Assembly: GCA_022649305.1 (NCBI GenBank)
Contig: JALCNW010000038.1
Coordinates: 1 to 41,161, forward strand
Origin: Enterobacter sp.
GTDB taxonomy: Bacteria > Pseudomonadota > Gammaproteobacteria > Enterobacterales > Enterobacteriaceae
Length of the DNA: 41,161 nucleotides
Reading direction: 5' to 3'
How positions within the stretch are numbered: the first letter of the stretch is position 1; each line of letters starts with the position of its first letter. The position numbers and the translations under genes were made by a program. Below are positions 18,269 through 28,299 of the stretch, in pieces. The notes beneath the pieces were generated by a model. The model saw only the letters and a program-made list of their open reading frames with translations, was not told the DNA's origin and searched no databases.

Positions 18269-20346
18269 GATAACTTCCTGTTAATCACACAATCCTGAGT
18301 CGCAGTCAAATCGCCGGTATTGCCGTTCAGTTCAAAACCCGGCACCTGGCGCATCTGGGTAAAGTGGTTTGCCAGCGCCCATGCATCGACGCCCATGGCG
18401 TACAAACGTGCCAGAGAGTAGTCGTTACGTACGCTGCTCAGCGCTTGCTGCATCAGTGCCGGATTGCTGCCAGCAAGCATTGGGATTTCGCTGTACTGTA
18501 AACCGTCCATTTCGAGACGGAAATCTGGACCCGCCGTTCCCTGCGCACTGCGTGAGCTGGCATACAATGTTACGCCGCTTTGGCTTCCGTTACGCATGGC
18601 AATCATTGGCTTAATGAAGGCGATTTCTTCCGGCGTGGCGATGATATAGGCCGCATCCGGTTTACCCCCACCGCTGATTTGCGCATCCGTTGGTGGCGCT
18701 GGAATGGTCAAACCGCCAATAGTCACCGCCTGCTGCTGGGGCAGACTGGCTGAAACCGGGCTGCCGGTCAGTGCGATACCCGCACCACCGTTAACGCCTG
18801 CGCGCAGCTCAGAGGTAGAACCAAATTTCTGTTGCAGCACCACGCCGCCGCCCAGCTGTTGCCACTCTTGCGCGAATGCGGTCGCGACACGATCGCCTAG
18901 CGCGCTACGCGGTGTCAGCAGCAGCGGAGCTTGTTTCCCTTGCTCATGGATGTGACGGGCCGCATCGCGGGCTTCGTCTTCCGGAGAGAGGGCGAAGTAA
19001 CAGATATTCGCGCGATTCTGAACCTGCTCCGGCTGGTTAAGCGCCAGCACGTTCAAAGAGGTGTTGCTCTTCATCAGTTCTTCGACATTGTTTTTCAACA
19101 ATGGACCCACCACGATGCTGGCGCCATCCTGTTGAACCTGCGCCAGAACCTGATCGAGCGGCTGAGCGCTGGTATCGTAAATTTTCAGTTCTGCTGAAGG
19201 GTTGGCCGTGGTCGCGGCGACTGCCTGAGGCTGTGCGGCAGGTTGCTGCTCTGGTGTTGCCGGTTGCGGTTGTGTGGTTGTCGCCTCAGTCGTTGGGGCA
19301 GGTTGCGCCTCGACCGGTGTCGGCGTTGCTTCTGGCTGGGTGGTCGGTGCCTGGACAGGATTCTGCATCGTGCCCTGTGGCGCAGTCAGATCGCTGGTCT
19401 CTGCCGCTGATGGACTAACGACATCTCCGGCGTTGGCCGCCTGTGCGGACTGCTGTGGTACGGCATTGCCTGCGACGGCGGTGGCCGTCCCATTCTTCGC
19501 CGCTTCAAATCCTTGCTGAATGGTGCGACCAAATACGGCGGCCTGGCCGTTCAATGGCAGCAGCAGCGCGATTTTGCTGACGGATGCGGGTTTGAAGTTT
19601 TGCACGTTCACCAGCTGCGTTGGCAGCATTTTCGCGCCTGGGTTTTGCGGGTAACGAGTCTGCCAGTCAGTAATGCCTGCTTTAAGCATTTTAGGATCGC
19701 TGCGGTTGTTGAACCACATCTGCTGCAAATCCAGCCAGCCTTGCAGCACGTTCTCATCGGCATTGATCACCAGCGCCTGAGCTTGTTCAGGCGTCATAGC
19801 GGAAAGGGCTTGCCAGGTCGCGTCGATATTTTTCTGCTTATCCGCTCCGCTTAACAGAGGTTCCTGGGCAATCAAGGCGCGCAACAGTTGCAGAGAAGGG
19901 CGGCCCTGTTCGGCGGTAATACCAGCCTGCCAGAAGCGCGCCTGCTGGTTGTTGTCCAGCGCTTTGATATCGATATCGCCCAACTGTTTTTTCGCCGCCG
20001 CGTAATCTTTCTGCGCCACTTTCAGCTCAGCAGCCAGCAAAGCCTGTTCGCTGCGCTGTGTGTCGGTCAGTTCCTGCGGCAACTGATTGAAAAGTTCTGA
20101 CGCCTGCTGTGTTTTGCCTTCTTTCAGCAGTGAACGAATGGCAAGTAATTGCCAGTTGGTCTTGGTATCATTTGAGCTCTGCGACATTTGTTGCAGATAA
20201 AAGCCGGAATCAGCTTGTGCCGAGCCTTGCATATGGGCAGCACTCTGATCGGGTGCCTGAGTGCCACAGCCTGCAAAAATCAGGGCTGCCAGCAGGACAG
20301 GCAGGCTGCGCGAAGCTTTTGTTCGAAGAAACGTTAACGGTACCAT
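18226..20346 (-). CDS. lpoA: Penicillin-binding protein activator LpoA
   Basis: 706 residues from ATG 20346 ([20 protein letters not shown]); E. coli LpoA has 678. The lipobox is IFAGC. An N-terminal TPR-like helical domain (about 40-260) is followed by a C-terminal domain with a periplasmic-binding-protein fold ([20 protein letters not shown] onward). LpoA is anchored in the outer membrane and reaches through the peptidoglycan to activate PBP1a. Inserted in the C-terminal domain is a long P/Q/A/T-rich low-complexity stretch (about residues 310-400), which probably accounts for the extra length. An ATG 21 codons upstream is rejected because it precedes the signal sequence. Confidence 0.95.
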   Translation of the reverse strand: MVPLTFLRTKASRSLPVLLAALIFAGCGTQAPDQSAAHMQGSAQADSGFYLQQMSQSSNDTKTNWQLLAIRSLLKEGKTQQASELFNQLPQELTDTQRSEQALLAAELKVAQKDYAAAKKQLGDIDIKALDNNQQARFWQAGITAEQGRPSLQLLRALIAQEPLLSGADKQKNIDATWQALSAMTPEQAQALVINADENVLQGWLDLQQMWFNNRSDPKMLKAGITDWQTRYPQNPGAKMLPTQLVNVQNFKPASVSKIALLLPLNGQAAVFGRTIQQGFEAAKNGTATAVAGNAVPQQSAQAANAGDVVSPSAAETSDLTAPQGTMQNPVQAPTTQPEATPTPVEAQPAPTTEATTTQPQPATPEQQPAAQPQAVAATTANPSAELKIYDTSAQPLDQVLAQVQQDGASIVVGPLLKNNVEELMKSNTSLNVLALNQPEQVQNRANICYFALSPEDEARDAARHIHEQGKQAPLLLTPRSALGDRVATAFAQEWQQLGGGVVLQQKFGSTSELRAGVNGGAGIALTGSPVSASLPQQQAVTIGGLTIPAPPTDAQISGGGKPDAAYIIATPEEIAFIKPMIAMRNGSQSGVTLYASSRSAQGTAGPDFRLEMDGLQYSEIPMLAGSNPALMQQALSSVRNDYSLARLYAMGVDAWALANHFTQMRQVPGFELNGNTGDLTATQDCVINRKLSWLKYQQGQIVPAS

Positions 20347-20408
20347 ACAGTATCCAGTGATATTTTTTAGGCAATGCTCAATATTAAATCGGCAATACGG
20401 ACTAAACA

Positions 20409-21272
20409 ATGAAACAACACGAATCGGCAGATAATTCTCAAGGCCAGCTTTATATTGTACCTACTCCTATCGGGAATTTGTCTGATATTACCCAACGTGC
20501 GCTCACCGTTTTACAAGCCGTTGATTTAATTGCCGCAGAAGATACTCGCCATACCGGTTTGCTGCTGCAACACTTCGCCATTAGTGCCCGTATGTTCGCC
20601 TTGCACGATCACAATGAGCAACAAAAAGCCGAAACGCTGGTGGCGAAGCTCAAAGAAGGACAAAACATCGCGCTGGTTTCCGATGCCGGAACCCCGCTGA
20701 TTAACGATCCTGGCTATCACCTGGTACGCACCTGCCGTGAAGCGGGTATCCGCGTGGTCCCGCTGCCTGGCCCGTGTGCGGCCATTGCCGCCCTGAGCGC
20801 GGCGGGTCTGCCGTCAGACCGCTTCTGTTACGAAGGTTTCCTGCCTGCTAAATCCAAAGGTCGTCGCGATACGTTGAAAGAACTCGAGGCCGAACCACGC
20901 ACGCTGATTTTCTATGAGTCCACCCATCGTCTGCTCGAAAGTTTAGAAGATATGGTCACCGTATGGGGCGAATCACGCTACGTGGTGCTGGCGCGCGAGC
21001 TCACCAAAACCTGGGAGAACATCCACGGAGCACCGGTCGGCGAGTTATTAGCGTGGGTAAAAGAAGACGAAAACCGCCGAAAAGGCGAGATGGTGCTGAT
21101 CGTTGAAGGCCACAAGGCGCAGGAAGACGCGCTGCCTGCCGATGCGCTACGCACTTTGACGCTGCTACAAGCTGAACTGCCGCTGAAAAAAGCCGCCGCG
21201 TTGGCTGCGGAAATCCACGGCGTGAAAAAGAATGCGCTGTATAAGTATGCGCTGGAGCAGCAGGGAGAGTAA
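20409..21272 (+). CDS. rsmI: 16S rRNA 2'-O-ribose C1402 methyltransferase RsmI
   Basis: 287 residues against 286 in E. coli. It belongs to the tetrapyrrole-methylase-like SAM family: [14 protein letters not shown] at the N-terminus, the AAEDTRHTG stretch, [16 protein letters not shown] and [20 protein letters not shown] are the family motifs. RsmI makes the 2'-O-methyl group of N4,2'-O-dimethylcytidine at position 1402 in the ribosomal P site. It diverges from lpoA with 62 bases between the start codons. Confidence 0.96.
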   Translation: MKQHESADNSQGQLYIVPTPIGNLSDITQRALTVLQAVDLIAAEDTRHTGLLLQHFAISARMFALHDHNEQQKAETLVAKLKEGQNIALVSDAGTPLINDPGYHLVRTCREAGIRVVPLPGPCAAIAALSAAGLPSDRFCYEGFLPAKSKGRRDTLKELEAEPRTLIFYESTHRLLESLEDMVTVWGESRYVVLARELTKTWENIHGAPVGELLAWVKEDENRRKGEMVLIVEGHKAQEDALPADALRTLTLLQAELPLKKAAALAAEIHGVKKNALYKYALEQQGE

Positions 21273-21277
21273 AAGAA

Positions 21278-21303
21278 GTGGCCCGAAAGCCGGGCCACTC
21301 TGT
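21278..21303. terminator. Terminator between rsmI and the glycoside hydrolase gene
   Basis: GTGGCCCG-AAAG-CCGGGCCAC stem with T's after it on the plus strand and TTCTTTTAC on the minus side, placed between convergent genes. Confidence 0.8.
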
Positions 21304-23193
21304 TTATTTTACCGGTGTTGCCTCAAACACCAGTGTCTCGAGCGGTTGCAGCGTGACGATCGCCGCGTCTTGATAGTTTACTGGTACGGTGGGATTACTA
21401 CCGTAGACGGCTTGCAGAGTGAAGCGCGATGCTTCCCCTTTCGGTATCTCAAAGTCTTTCATCAGATTGAGGTAATAGGTTTGCGGCTTATCCGACGGGT
21501 TACGCAGGCCTAAAATGGCTTTGTCTTTGCTCCACGATGCCCAGCCGTAAACATCCAGCGCGGTTGGGTCTCCGCCCACCCAGTGCGTATCGACCAGCAC
21601 GTCGGCATGTGCTCGCGACCATTTTGCTGCCCGTGCCAGCGTATCCCACTTGGCCTTGTTCAACATAGAAGGAGTGATGTAAAGCTCCTGCAACTGCGTT
21701 CCGGTGGCGAAATAGCTCCAGACCTGATCGGCAAAATCACTGTCCGTTTGCACTTTCTCCAGCCCGTAATAGGCGTTTTCGGCGCTCACAATCCCGTGAT
21801 ACATCAGCGAGTTAAGCGGGAACAACGGGCCTTTACGCACGATTGAGCGATAGGTTTCCGCGTCGCGGTAGGTCATCCATTGTTGCACCGGCGTGCCCGG
21901 GCCATACAGATTAATATCGTCTCCCTGCCGCCAGATGGAGTCGGCATACAGCAGCCACGACGGGCTGGCGTCGGTGCCGGTGGTAAGGTTGATAAACAGA
22001 TTCGGGTTGGCGCTACGCATGTCATGCAGCAGCGCAATCGAAGCGTCAAAATCAGAGGCAAACTGGCTGCCTTTGATGTGCGAATTGGCATTGCCCATTC
22101 CGTCCAGCTTAAACGACGTGATGTGCTCATTCTTAATCAGCTTGATGATTTGTTCATGGAAGTTCTTGTAATAATTCGGCCCGGAAAGCGCCAGCTTGTC
22201 GTCAACCGTTTCGAATCCGTACTCTTTAGCATGGGAAACTCGGATATCGCGTGGCTTGTTATATCCACCCCAGGGCGAGAGCCATAGTCCAACCGAGCTG
22301 TGCAGGGCGTCGGCTTTCACCTTGACCTTACCGAAGCCGTTGCTGAATGCGGGGCCAAATAGCCATCGACCGGTTCGGTCATCCCAACCGTCGTCCAGCA
22401 GGAACGCGTCCAGCTCAACACCTCGACCAGTAATGAACGCTTTATCCCACTCCGCCATGCGTCCCAGCACGTCCTGTTCGGTGTAAGGATTAAAGAAGCC
22501 AATGTCCATCCAGCTGTTGTAATGCAGATAAGGTTTGTATGGACGTGGGCGCACCGCATCCACAAACTGGTTTACGCTACGACGCAGCTGATTCTGTTCG
22601 GGGAAAGTGCCGAAATAGAGGGTATAGCTTACTGGCGTCTCTGGTTGAATCGGCGTTTTCAGCTCAACGTTAAAGTTGGTGGTCGCTTCATAAGCATAGG
22701 TGTTCACTATCGGCTTACCGGGCAGCATAAAGAACGCATCGGCAATAATCGGTGAGCTATTTATCGCGCCATCAACGTAAGGTGCCTGAGCCTGTTTTTT
22801 GGTCGGGAAGAAGGTGATTTTGGCGAGGCTCCGCGCCTGGCTGATGGTGGCAATCGTATAATCAATACTGGCGTATTGGCCTTTCACCAGATTCAGCGAC
22901 ACGGTGACGTTAAAGTCCGGATGAGCGTAGTGAATGACGATTGCCGCATCCTTTTTTTCAACCTGTTGAATTTTAAAATCGGCCGCGTGGATCTTCGTCT
23001 CGTCCGGCAGCGTCAGGAAAAAGAGCTCCTGAGGAGATAACGCCTGTCCGGAACGTATGTTCTTCACCATTGCGGCAGCGTTAGCATCATCAAACGAAAG
23101 GGCGATCCCATCGTTGTTCAAGGCATAATTCGCCGCCAGGGCAGAGTGCGAGACGGTCAGCGCCAGCAGCGAAACGGTGAGCACTTTTTTCAT
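21304..23193 (-). CDS. Secreted clan GH-D (GH36/melibiase-like) glycoside hydrolase
   Basis: 629 residues with a clear signal peptide, cleavage expected after ALA at residue 20, so a periplasmic or exported enzyme. An N-terminal beta-rich region (about 21-210) precedes a TIM-barrel domain (about 220-520) and a C-terminal beta domain. Barrel motifs are YNSWMDIGFF, LLDDGWDD (265-272), GLWLSPWGGY and FKLDGMGN, in which D364 is the likely nucleophile; ADSIWRQGDD (417-426) carries candidate acid/base aspartates. These resemble alpha-galactosidase and alpha-N-acetylgalactosaminidase families of clan GH-D. In the aga locus an alpha-GalNAc or alpha-galactoside target is plausible but unproven. The gene starts 14 bases after the MalY-like gene, with GAGGAA as its ribosome-binding site, and is last in its operon. 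Confidence 0.75.
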   Translation of the reverse strand: MKKVLTVSLLALTVSHSALAANYALNNDGIALSFDDANAAAMVKNIRSGQALSPQELFFLTLPDETKIHAADFKIQQVEKKDAAIVIHYAHPDFNVTVSLNLVKGQYASIDYTIATISQARSLAKITFFPTKKQAQAPYVDGAINSSPIIADAFFMLPGKPIVNTYAYEATTNFNVELKTPIQPETPVSYTLYFGTFPEQNQLRRSVNQFVDAVRPRPYKPYLHYNSWMDIGFFNPYTEQDVLGRMAEWDKAFITGRGVELDAFLLDDGWDDRTGRWLFGPAFSNGFGKVKVKADALHSSVGLWLSPWGGYNKPRDIRVSHAKEYGFETVDDKLALSGPNYYKNFHEQIIKLIKNEHITSFKLDGMGNANSHIKGSQFASDFDASIALLHDMRSANPNLFINLTTGTDASPSWLLYADSIWRQGDDINLYGPGTPVQQWMTYRDAETYRSIVRKGPLFPLNSLMYHGIVSAENAYYGLEKVQTDSDFADQVWSYFATGTQLQELYITPSMLNKAKWDTLARAAKWSRAHADVLVDTHWVGGDPTALDVYGWASWSKDKAILGLRNPSDKPQTYYLNLMKDFEIPKGEASRFTLQAVYGSNPTVPVNYQDAAIVTLQPLETLVFEATPVK

Positions 23194-23207
23194 TGGGTTG
23201 TTCCTCG

Positions 23208-24380
23208 TTAATAATGCTTCAGCATTCGGTCAAGTGATTGCTCCAGCCACGTGCGCTGGGTACCAAAGTTAATCCGAAGATAGTTTTCGCCGTTTTGCAC
23301 GTAGTGGCTGCCGTCCTCAATCACGACGCCCGCCCGTTGGGCAAAGTGCTGCGTGAGTTCCGTGGCGCTGCGTGAGTCCGCACTGACGTCAATCCAGGCC
23401 AGATAAGATGACTCCGGACTCATCATTTTCCAGGCCGGGAAGTGCGTCTGAATGGCATCAGCCAGGTAGCGGGCGTTGCCACGAAGATAGCCGTTCAGCT
23501 CATCGAGCCACGACAGACCGTGCTGGTAGGCGAGAATAATTCCCCACACACCAAACATATTGGGTGAGGTAATCGAGTTCTTCTCCAGCTGCTGGCGGAA
23601 TCGCTGGCGCAGCGTCTCGTCGGGAATCATCGAATATGAGGTTTTCAGCCCGCCCAGGTTGAAGGCTTTATTCGGGGATGTCAGGACAATCAGGTTGTCC
23701 TGCGCCGCGCAGTCTGAGGAGAGACAGCTGACGAACTTGCCATCCAGAATATGCTCAGCATGCACTTCATCGACCACCAGGATTGTGCCGTAACGCTTGC
23801 AGAGATCGGAGACCTGACGAATCTCTTCGGCAAGCCAGATCCTGCCGGAAGGGTTGTGTGGTGAGCAGAAAAACCACAGCTTAGGGCGATGCAATTTGAG
23901 CTGATTTTCCACCAGGTCAAAATCCAGCTGATAGCGGTTGTCTTCTACGCGCAGCGGATTTGCCAGGATTCGAACGCCCTGACGCTGGGTTGCCATCGCA
24001 AAGGGATCGTAGACCGGCGTGTTCATCATCACGCTATCGCCCGGCTCGCAAAAGGCCTGCACCGTGTAATGCAGCGTGGAGACGGTGCCATAGGTCAGCG
24101 TTACCCACGATTTCTCCACACTCACTTGATGACGCTCGCGCTGGAAGGTCATGACCGCATCGTAAAACTCGTCGAAACACCAGGTGTAACCAAAGGTTCC
24201 GTGCTCAACGATACGCTGAAAACCGTCGATGACCGCAGGCGGCGACTTGAAATCCATATCCGCAATCCATAGCGGAATGAAGTCCTGCGGCACGTCGCCG
24301 AAGCGCGAACAGACGAACGCGTGGTCCCATTTGCGGCATTTATCGCTTTTCCGCTCGATGATGTTGTCGAAATTAAACAT
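23208..24380 (-). CDS. MalY/PatB-like PLP-dependent C-S lyase/aminotransferase
   Basis: 390 residues from ATG 24380 (MFNFDNIIERKSDKCRKWDH), exactly the length of E. coli MalY. It is a fold-type I PLP enzyme of the MalY/PatB group: FCSPHNPSGRIW carries the conserved asparagine, VVDEVHAEHI the cofactor aspartate, and LTSPNKAFNLGG the PLP lysine K238; the C-terminal arginine is in YLRINFGTQR. Such enzymes are cystathionine beta-lyases, and E. coli MalY also represses MalT by direct binding. The pairing with a MalX-like PTS gene 12 bases upstream copies the malX-malY arrangement. The substrate here is unknown, and regulation of another protein is possible. A GTG two codons upstream is in frame, but GGGAG fits the ATG better. 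Confidence 0.85.
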   Translation of the reverse strand: MFNFDNIIERKSDKCRKWDHAFVCSRFGDVPQDFIPLWIADMDFKSPPAVIDGFQRIVEHGTFGYTWCFDEFYDAVMTFQRERHQVSVEKSWVTLTYGTVSTLHYTVQAFCEPGDSVMMNTPVYDPFAMATQRQGVRILANPLRVEDNRYQLDFDLVENQLKLHRPKLWFFCSPHNPSGRIWLAEEIRQVSDLCKRYGTILVVDEVHAEHILDGKFVSCLSSDCAAQDNLIVLTSPNKAFNLGGLKTSYSMIPDETLRQRFRQQLEKNSITSPNMFGVWGIILAYQHGLSWLDELNGYLRGNARYLADAIQTHFPAWKMMSPESSYLAWIDVSADSRSATELTQHFAQRAGVVIEDGSHYVQNGENYLRINFGTQRTWLEQSLDRMLKHY

Positions 24381-24392
24381 ACCCACTCCCGG

Positions 24393-25964
24393 TTAAATTA
24401 AGGCTTCGATGCCGGTTTTCACGCTCTGGACCTGAGGACCGATGATGACCTGCACGCTATGAGCATCGAGGACTACCACCGACAACGCACCGGCTTCTTT
24501 CAATGCCTGCTTGTCGAGCAAACTCATGTCTTTCACCACCAGACGCAGGCGCGTAATGCAGTTGTCTAGTGAGTCGATATTTTCCTTGCCGCCGAGTGCG
24601 CGCAGGATAAGCTCGTGATCGTATTTCGATTTACCGCGCGCCCGGGTATTGGCTTCAACCGCCTGCATCGCACCCTGTGGATCCAGCTCACGCCCCGGCG
24701 TTTTGATATCGTGCTTGAGGATGTACCAGCGGAAGACGAAGAAGTAGATAGCAAACCACGCGATACCCACCGGAATAACCAGATACCATTTGGTGGACAG
24801 ACCTTGCATCACGCCGAAGATCAGCAGGTCCAGAATGCCGCCGTCGGTGTTACCAATGGTCACGCCGAGCAGCGCCATGACCAGCAGCGCCAGCCCTGAC
24901 ATTACAATGTGGAAGGCATACAGCGCCGGAGCGATAAAAAGAAACAAGAACTCGATCGGTTCAGAAATACCCGTGACCACTGAAACCAGCACGCCGGAGA
25001 GTAGCAGCCCTTTAATGACCGGGCGATTTTCCGGGCGGGCGGTGCGGTAGATTGCGTAAGCCACCGCCGGGAGGCCAAAGATAAAGGTCGGCATAAAGCC
25101 TTGCGACAGGAAAGCGGTGACGTGAGGGCTAAACGGCAGGCCAGCCTTTAGCTCCGCGTAGAAGATATTCAACGCGCCTGCGACCTCATGACCGTTAACC
25201 ATTTCCATCCCGCCCGCTGGGGTGAAGCGCACCATAGCCAGCAAAATGTGGTGCAGACCAAAGGGTTTAAGCAGCAGTACGCCAACGCCATACAGGAACG
25301 GCCCAAACACGCTGGCGCTCTGAATGAGATGGCCAATTCCGGCGATCCCCAACGCGACGAATTTCCACAGCAAAGGGATAAACAGGCCGACTAACGAGAG
25401 CGTCAGGGCGGTAATAATCGGGACAAAGCGGATGCCGCTGAAAAAGGCAAAAGCGTCGTGGAGCACGGTGTCCTGGAAGCGTTCGTGCAGGAAGTATGTG
25501 ATAACCCCAACGACGATACCGCCGAGCACGCCCATTTCCAGCGTCTGGATGCCAAGTACCATTGACTGGCCTACCTGCTTCATTACCGCAGGGTCGGCAA
25601 GCTGGTGGGTGACGGTCAGGTAATAATTAATGCTCAAGTTCATCAGCATATAGCCAACGAACCCAGCGAAGGCGCCCACCGCCTTGTTCCGTTTAGCGAT
25701 GCCCATTGGGATAGCCATCGCGAACATCAGCGGAAGATAGGTAAAGGCGAAGCCGCCTACCATCGCAATAAAACCAAAGGTCAGCTGGGTTAACTCACCA
25801 CCGAGAAAAGGGAAACTTTTGATAGCAGAAGGGCTGGTGACCGAGCTACCTATGCCCAGCAGCAGCCCCATAAAGGCCAAAAGGGAGACCGGGAACATAA
25901 AGGTCTTTCCCAGGCTTTGAAAAAACTCCCACGCTTTCGATTTAAACGACTTTTCCTGTGTCAT
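24393..25964 (-). CDS. PTS system EIICB, glucose/maltose (MalX-like) family
   Basis: 523 residues from ATG 25964 (MTQEKSFKSKAWEFFQSLGK), preceded by GAGGAGT. The EIIC domain (about 1-410) has roughly ten membrane segments and the signatures PFGLHHILLAM, GISEPIEFLFLF and GVTIGNTDGGILD. A linker is followed by the EIIB domain (about 440-523) with the phosphorylated cysteine C469 in SLDNCITRLRL. It is very like E. coli MalX (530 residues) by recall and belongs to the glucose superfamily, unlike the mannose-type AgaVWEF proteins upstream. No EIIA of the matching type is encoded here, so phosphate probably comes from Crr (EIIA-Glc). The transported sugar cannot be read from the sequence; being linked to a secreted glycosidase, it may be the released sugar. 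Confidence 0.85.
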   Translation of the reverse strand: MTQEKSFKSKAWEFFQSLGKTFMFPVSLLAFMGLLLGIGSSVTSPSAIKSFPFLGGELTQLTFGFIAMVGGFAFTYLPLMFAMAIPMGIAKRNKAVGAFAGFVGYMLMNLSINYYLTVTHQLADPAVMKQVGQSMVLGIQTLEMGVLGGIVVGVITYFLHERFQDTVLHDAFAFFSGIRFVPIITALTLSLVGLFIPLLWKFVALGIAGIGHLIQSASVFGPFLYGVGVLLLKPFGLHHILLAMVRFTPAGGMEMVNGHEVAGALNIFYAELKAGLPFSPHVTAFLSQGFMPTFIFGLPAVAYAIYRTARPENRPVIKGLLLSGVLVSVVTGISEPIEFLFLFIAPALYAFHIVMSGLALLVMALLGVTIGNTDGGILDLLIFGVMQGLSTKWYLVIPVGIAWFAIYFFVFRWYILKHDIKTPGRELDPQGAMQAVEANTRARGKSKYDHELILRALGGKENIDSLDNCITRLRLVVKDMSLLDKQALKEAGALSVVVLDAHSVQVIIGPQVQSVKTGIEALI

Positions 25965-25998
25965 GTAGGGACTCCTCGGAATTGGTATAGTAAAGGAG

Positions 25999-26024
25999 GG
26001 CGCGCCCATGCTTAAGGACGCGCC
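25999..26024 (-). terminator. Hairpin between kbaY and the EIICB gene
   Basis: On the minus strand GGCGCGTCC pairs with GGGCGCGCC (9 bp, one G-U) around an 8-base loop. No T run follows, so it is more likely an mRNA-stabilising or attenuating hairpin than a complete terminator. It marks the junction between the common aga genes and the added module. Confidence 0.65.
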
Positions 26025-26081
26025 TTCATATTTGCGAGGCTTATAGTTATTTTTTAGTTATTGATGTAATGCGCGATGGAT

Positions 26082-26966
<885 letters not shown>

Positions 26967-28121
26967 TTAAGCCTGCCATGGATGAATAACGACGCCCTGC
27001 ACCACGCGATTGACGGTGCCACTGGCGGATGGCGTGTCTGGGGTATTTCCGACGTGAAGAGACTGGGTCAGAGCAAAGATCTGGGCGTATATCAGGAAGC
27101 AGAACGCCAGTTCCACATCCATGAACGTGCGGGAAGGCGGCAGTAAAATGTGCGGACCCGCCTCGATGACGGTGTCAGTATCGGCGGCAATCGCCACCAC
27201 GCGCATCGCCTGGCGATCGCGACGCAGTTCAGCCAGCAGATCGAGGTCGTACTGACGGGTGTACGGGTGGCTGGAGACCAACACCACCACCAGCGTTTCG
27301 TTATCCACCAGCGATTTAGGCCCGTGACGGAAGCCGGTTGGCGAGTCGTAGAATGCGGCCAGCTTGCCCGCCGTGAGTTCAAGTACTTTCAGCGCCGACT
27401 CGCGCGCAACACCCTGCAAGCCTCCGCTGCCGAGATAGACGATCCTTTTCCAGGAATCAGTGCCAAACACGCCGTGGCTGAAATCACCCAGCGAAGTCAG
27501 GATCGCCTGGCAACGATCCGCCACGTCGCGAAACGTGTTGCAGCCGACCGCATCGGGCGCAAACACCGCCAGGCAGCTCGCCATCATGGTGGTAATGCTG
27601 CTGGTCATCGCAAAACCGCGATCGTGCGTTTCGGCAGGCATCAGCAGGGCAAAAGCGTTATCGCTGTCGACTGCGTTTTGGTAAAGGCTGCCCGCTTCGT
27701 TGCAGGTGATCGACAGGTGGTAGCACTCCGGCACAAACTGATTGGCCAACTCGACCGCTGCTACGCTTTCCGGGCTGTTACCCGAACGGGCGAACGAGAT
27801 CAGCAGCAGCGGATGCGCATGGCTGAAGTAATCCATTGGGTTGGTAACCAGATCGGTCGTCGGTACGGCACTGATGTTTTTCCCGGTGTGGCTCGAAAGC
27901 CATGGCGCAATAATGTCGCCGATAAAAGCGGACGTCCCCGCGCCGGTCAGCACGATCCGCAGATCGGTTTTACGCAGCAGCGGCGAAAGAAAGCCGTCAA
28001 TGGCGGATCGCATCCTTTCAATGTTGTTGAGCGAGCGGATCCAACATTCAGGCTGCTGTCGGATCTCTTTTTCAGTCCAGGTGCCGGTGATGGCGGTGGA
28101 AGGGGTGTACGTTTCTGGCAT
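26967..28121 (-). CDS. agaS: Galactosamine-6-phosphate deaminase/isomerase AgaS (SIS)
   Basis: 384 residues, the E. coli length. It contains two SIS domains (about 35-200 and 215-370), with phosphosugar-binding serines in LTGAGTSAFIGD and FARSGNSPES, and TGFRHGPKSLVD in the second. AgaS deaminates and isomerises galactosamine-6-P to tagatose-6-P. It starts a second transcription unit in E. coli (agaS promoter), and here too it follows a terminator and two AgaR-like boxes. kbaY follows 12 bases later. Confidence 0.95.
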   Translation of the reverse strand: MPETYTPSTAITGTWTEKEIRQQPECWIRSLNNIERMRSAIDGFLSPLLRKTDLRIVLTGAGTSAFIGDIIAPWLSSHTGKNISAVPTTDLVTNPMDYFSHAHPLLLISFARSGNSPESVAAVELANQFVPECYHLSITCNEAGSLYQNAVDSDNAFALLMPAETHDRGFAMTSSITTMMASCLAVFAPDAVGCNTFRDVADRCQAILTSLGDFSHGVFGTDSWKRIVYLGSGGLQGVARESALKVLELTAGKLAAFYDSPTGFRHGPKSLVDNETLVVVLVSSHPYTRQYDLDLLAELRRDRQAMRVVAIAADTDTVIEAGPHILLPPSRTFMDVELAFCFLIYAQIFALTQSLHVGNTPDTPSASGTVNRVVQGVVIHPWQA

Positions 28122-28173
28122 AACTCAGTCCTTAGTCGGGTGAATTCCACTTCAGACGCTGGCAATATGTCGC

Positions 28174-28198
28174 TATCTTTCGTTTCGTTTCATTTGTT
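28174..28198 (+). promoter_or_regulatory. AgaR-type operator 1 upstream of agaS
   Basis: TTTCGTTTCGTTTCATTTGT within this 25-base stretch fits the reported AgaR consensus core (TTTCRTTTYRTTTYNYTTKK) at every position. It lies about 55 bases before the agaS start. Confidence 0.8.
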
Positions 28199-28235
28199 CA
28201 CTTAAGCAGTTAAATAAAACTTATAGGAAAGAAAT

Positions 28236-28260
28236 CGAAAGGTCAACAAAATGAAAGGCA
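28236..28260 (-). promoter_or_regulatory. AgaR-type operator 2 upstream of agaS
   Basis: On the minus strand TTTCATTTTGTTGACCTTTC matches the AgaR core with a few mismatches. It is about 60 bases from box 1 and in the opposite orientation. Confidence 0.5.
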
Positions 28261-28299
28261 ATAAAATGAAAAGTGTGATCGTGAAAGGAAAGGAGAAGT

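Noticed and set aside
23208..24386. MalY-like gene as the canonical E. coli malY
   Set aside because: Length and motifs match the family, but the sequence differs widely from E. coli MalY as recalled and the locus is different, so it is treated as a paralogue and not given the malY symbol.
27150..28205. A 351-codon plus-strand frame opposite agaS
   Set aside because: Antisense shadow of agaS: arginine/glutamine/histidine-rich translation, no ribosome-binding site, no family features.
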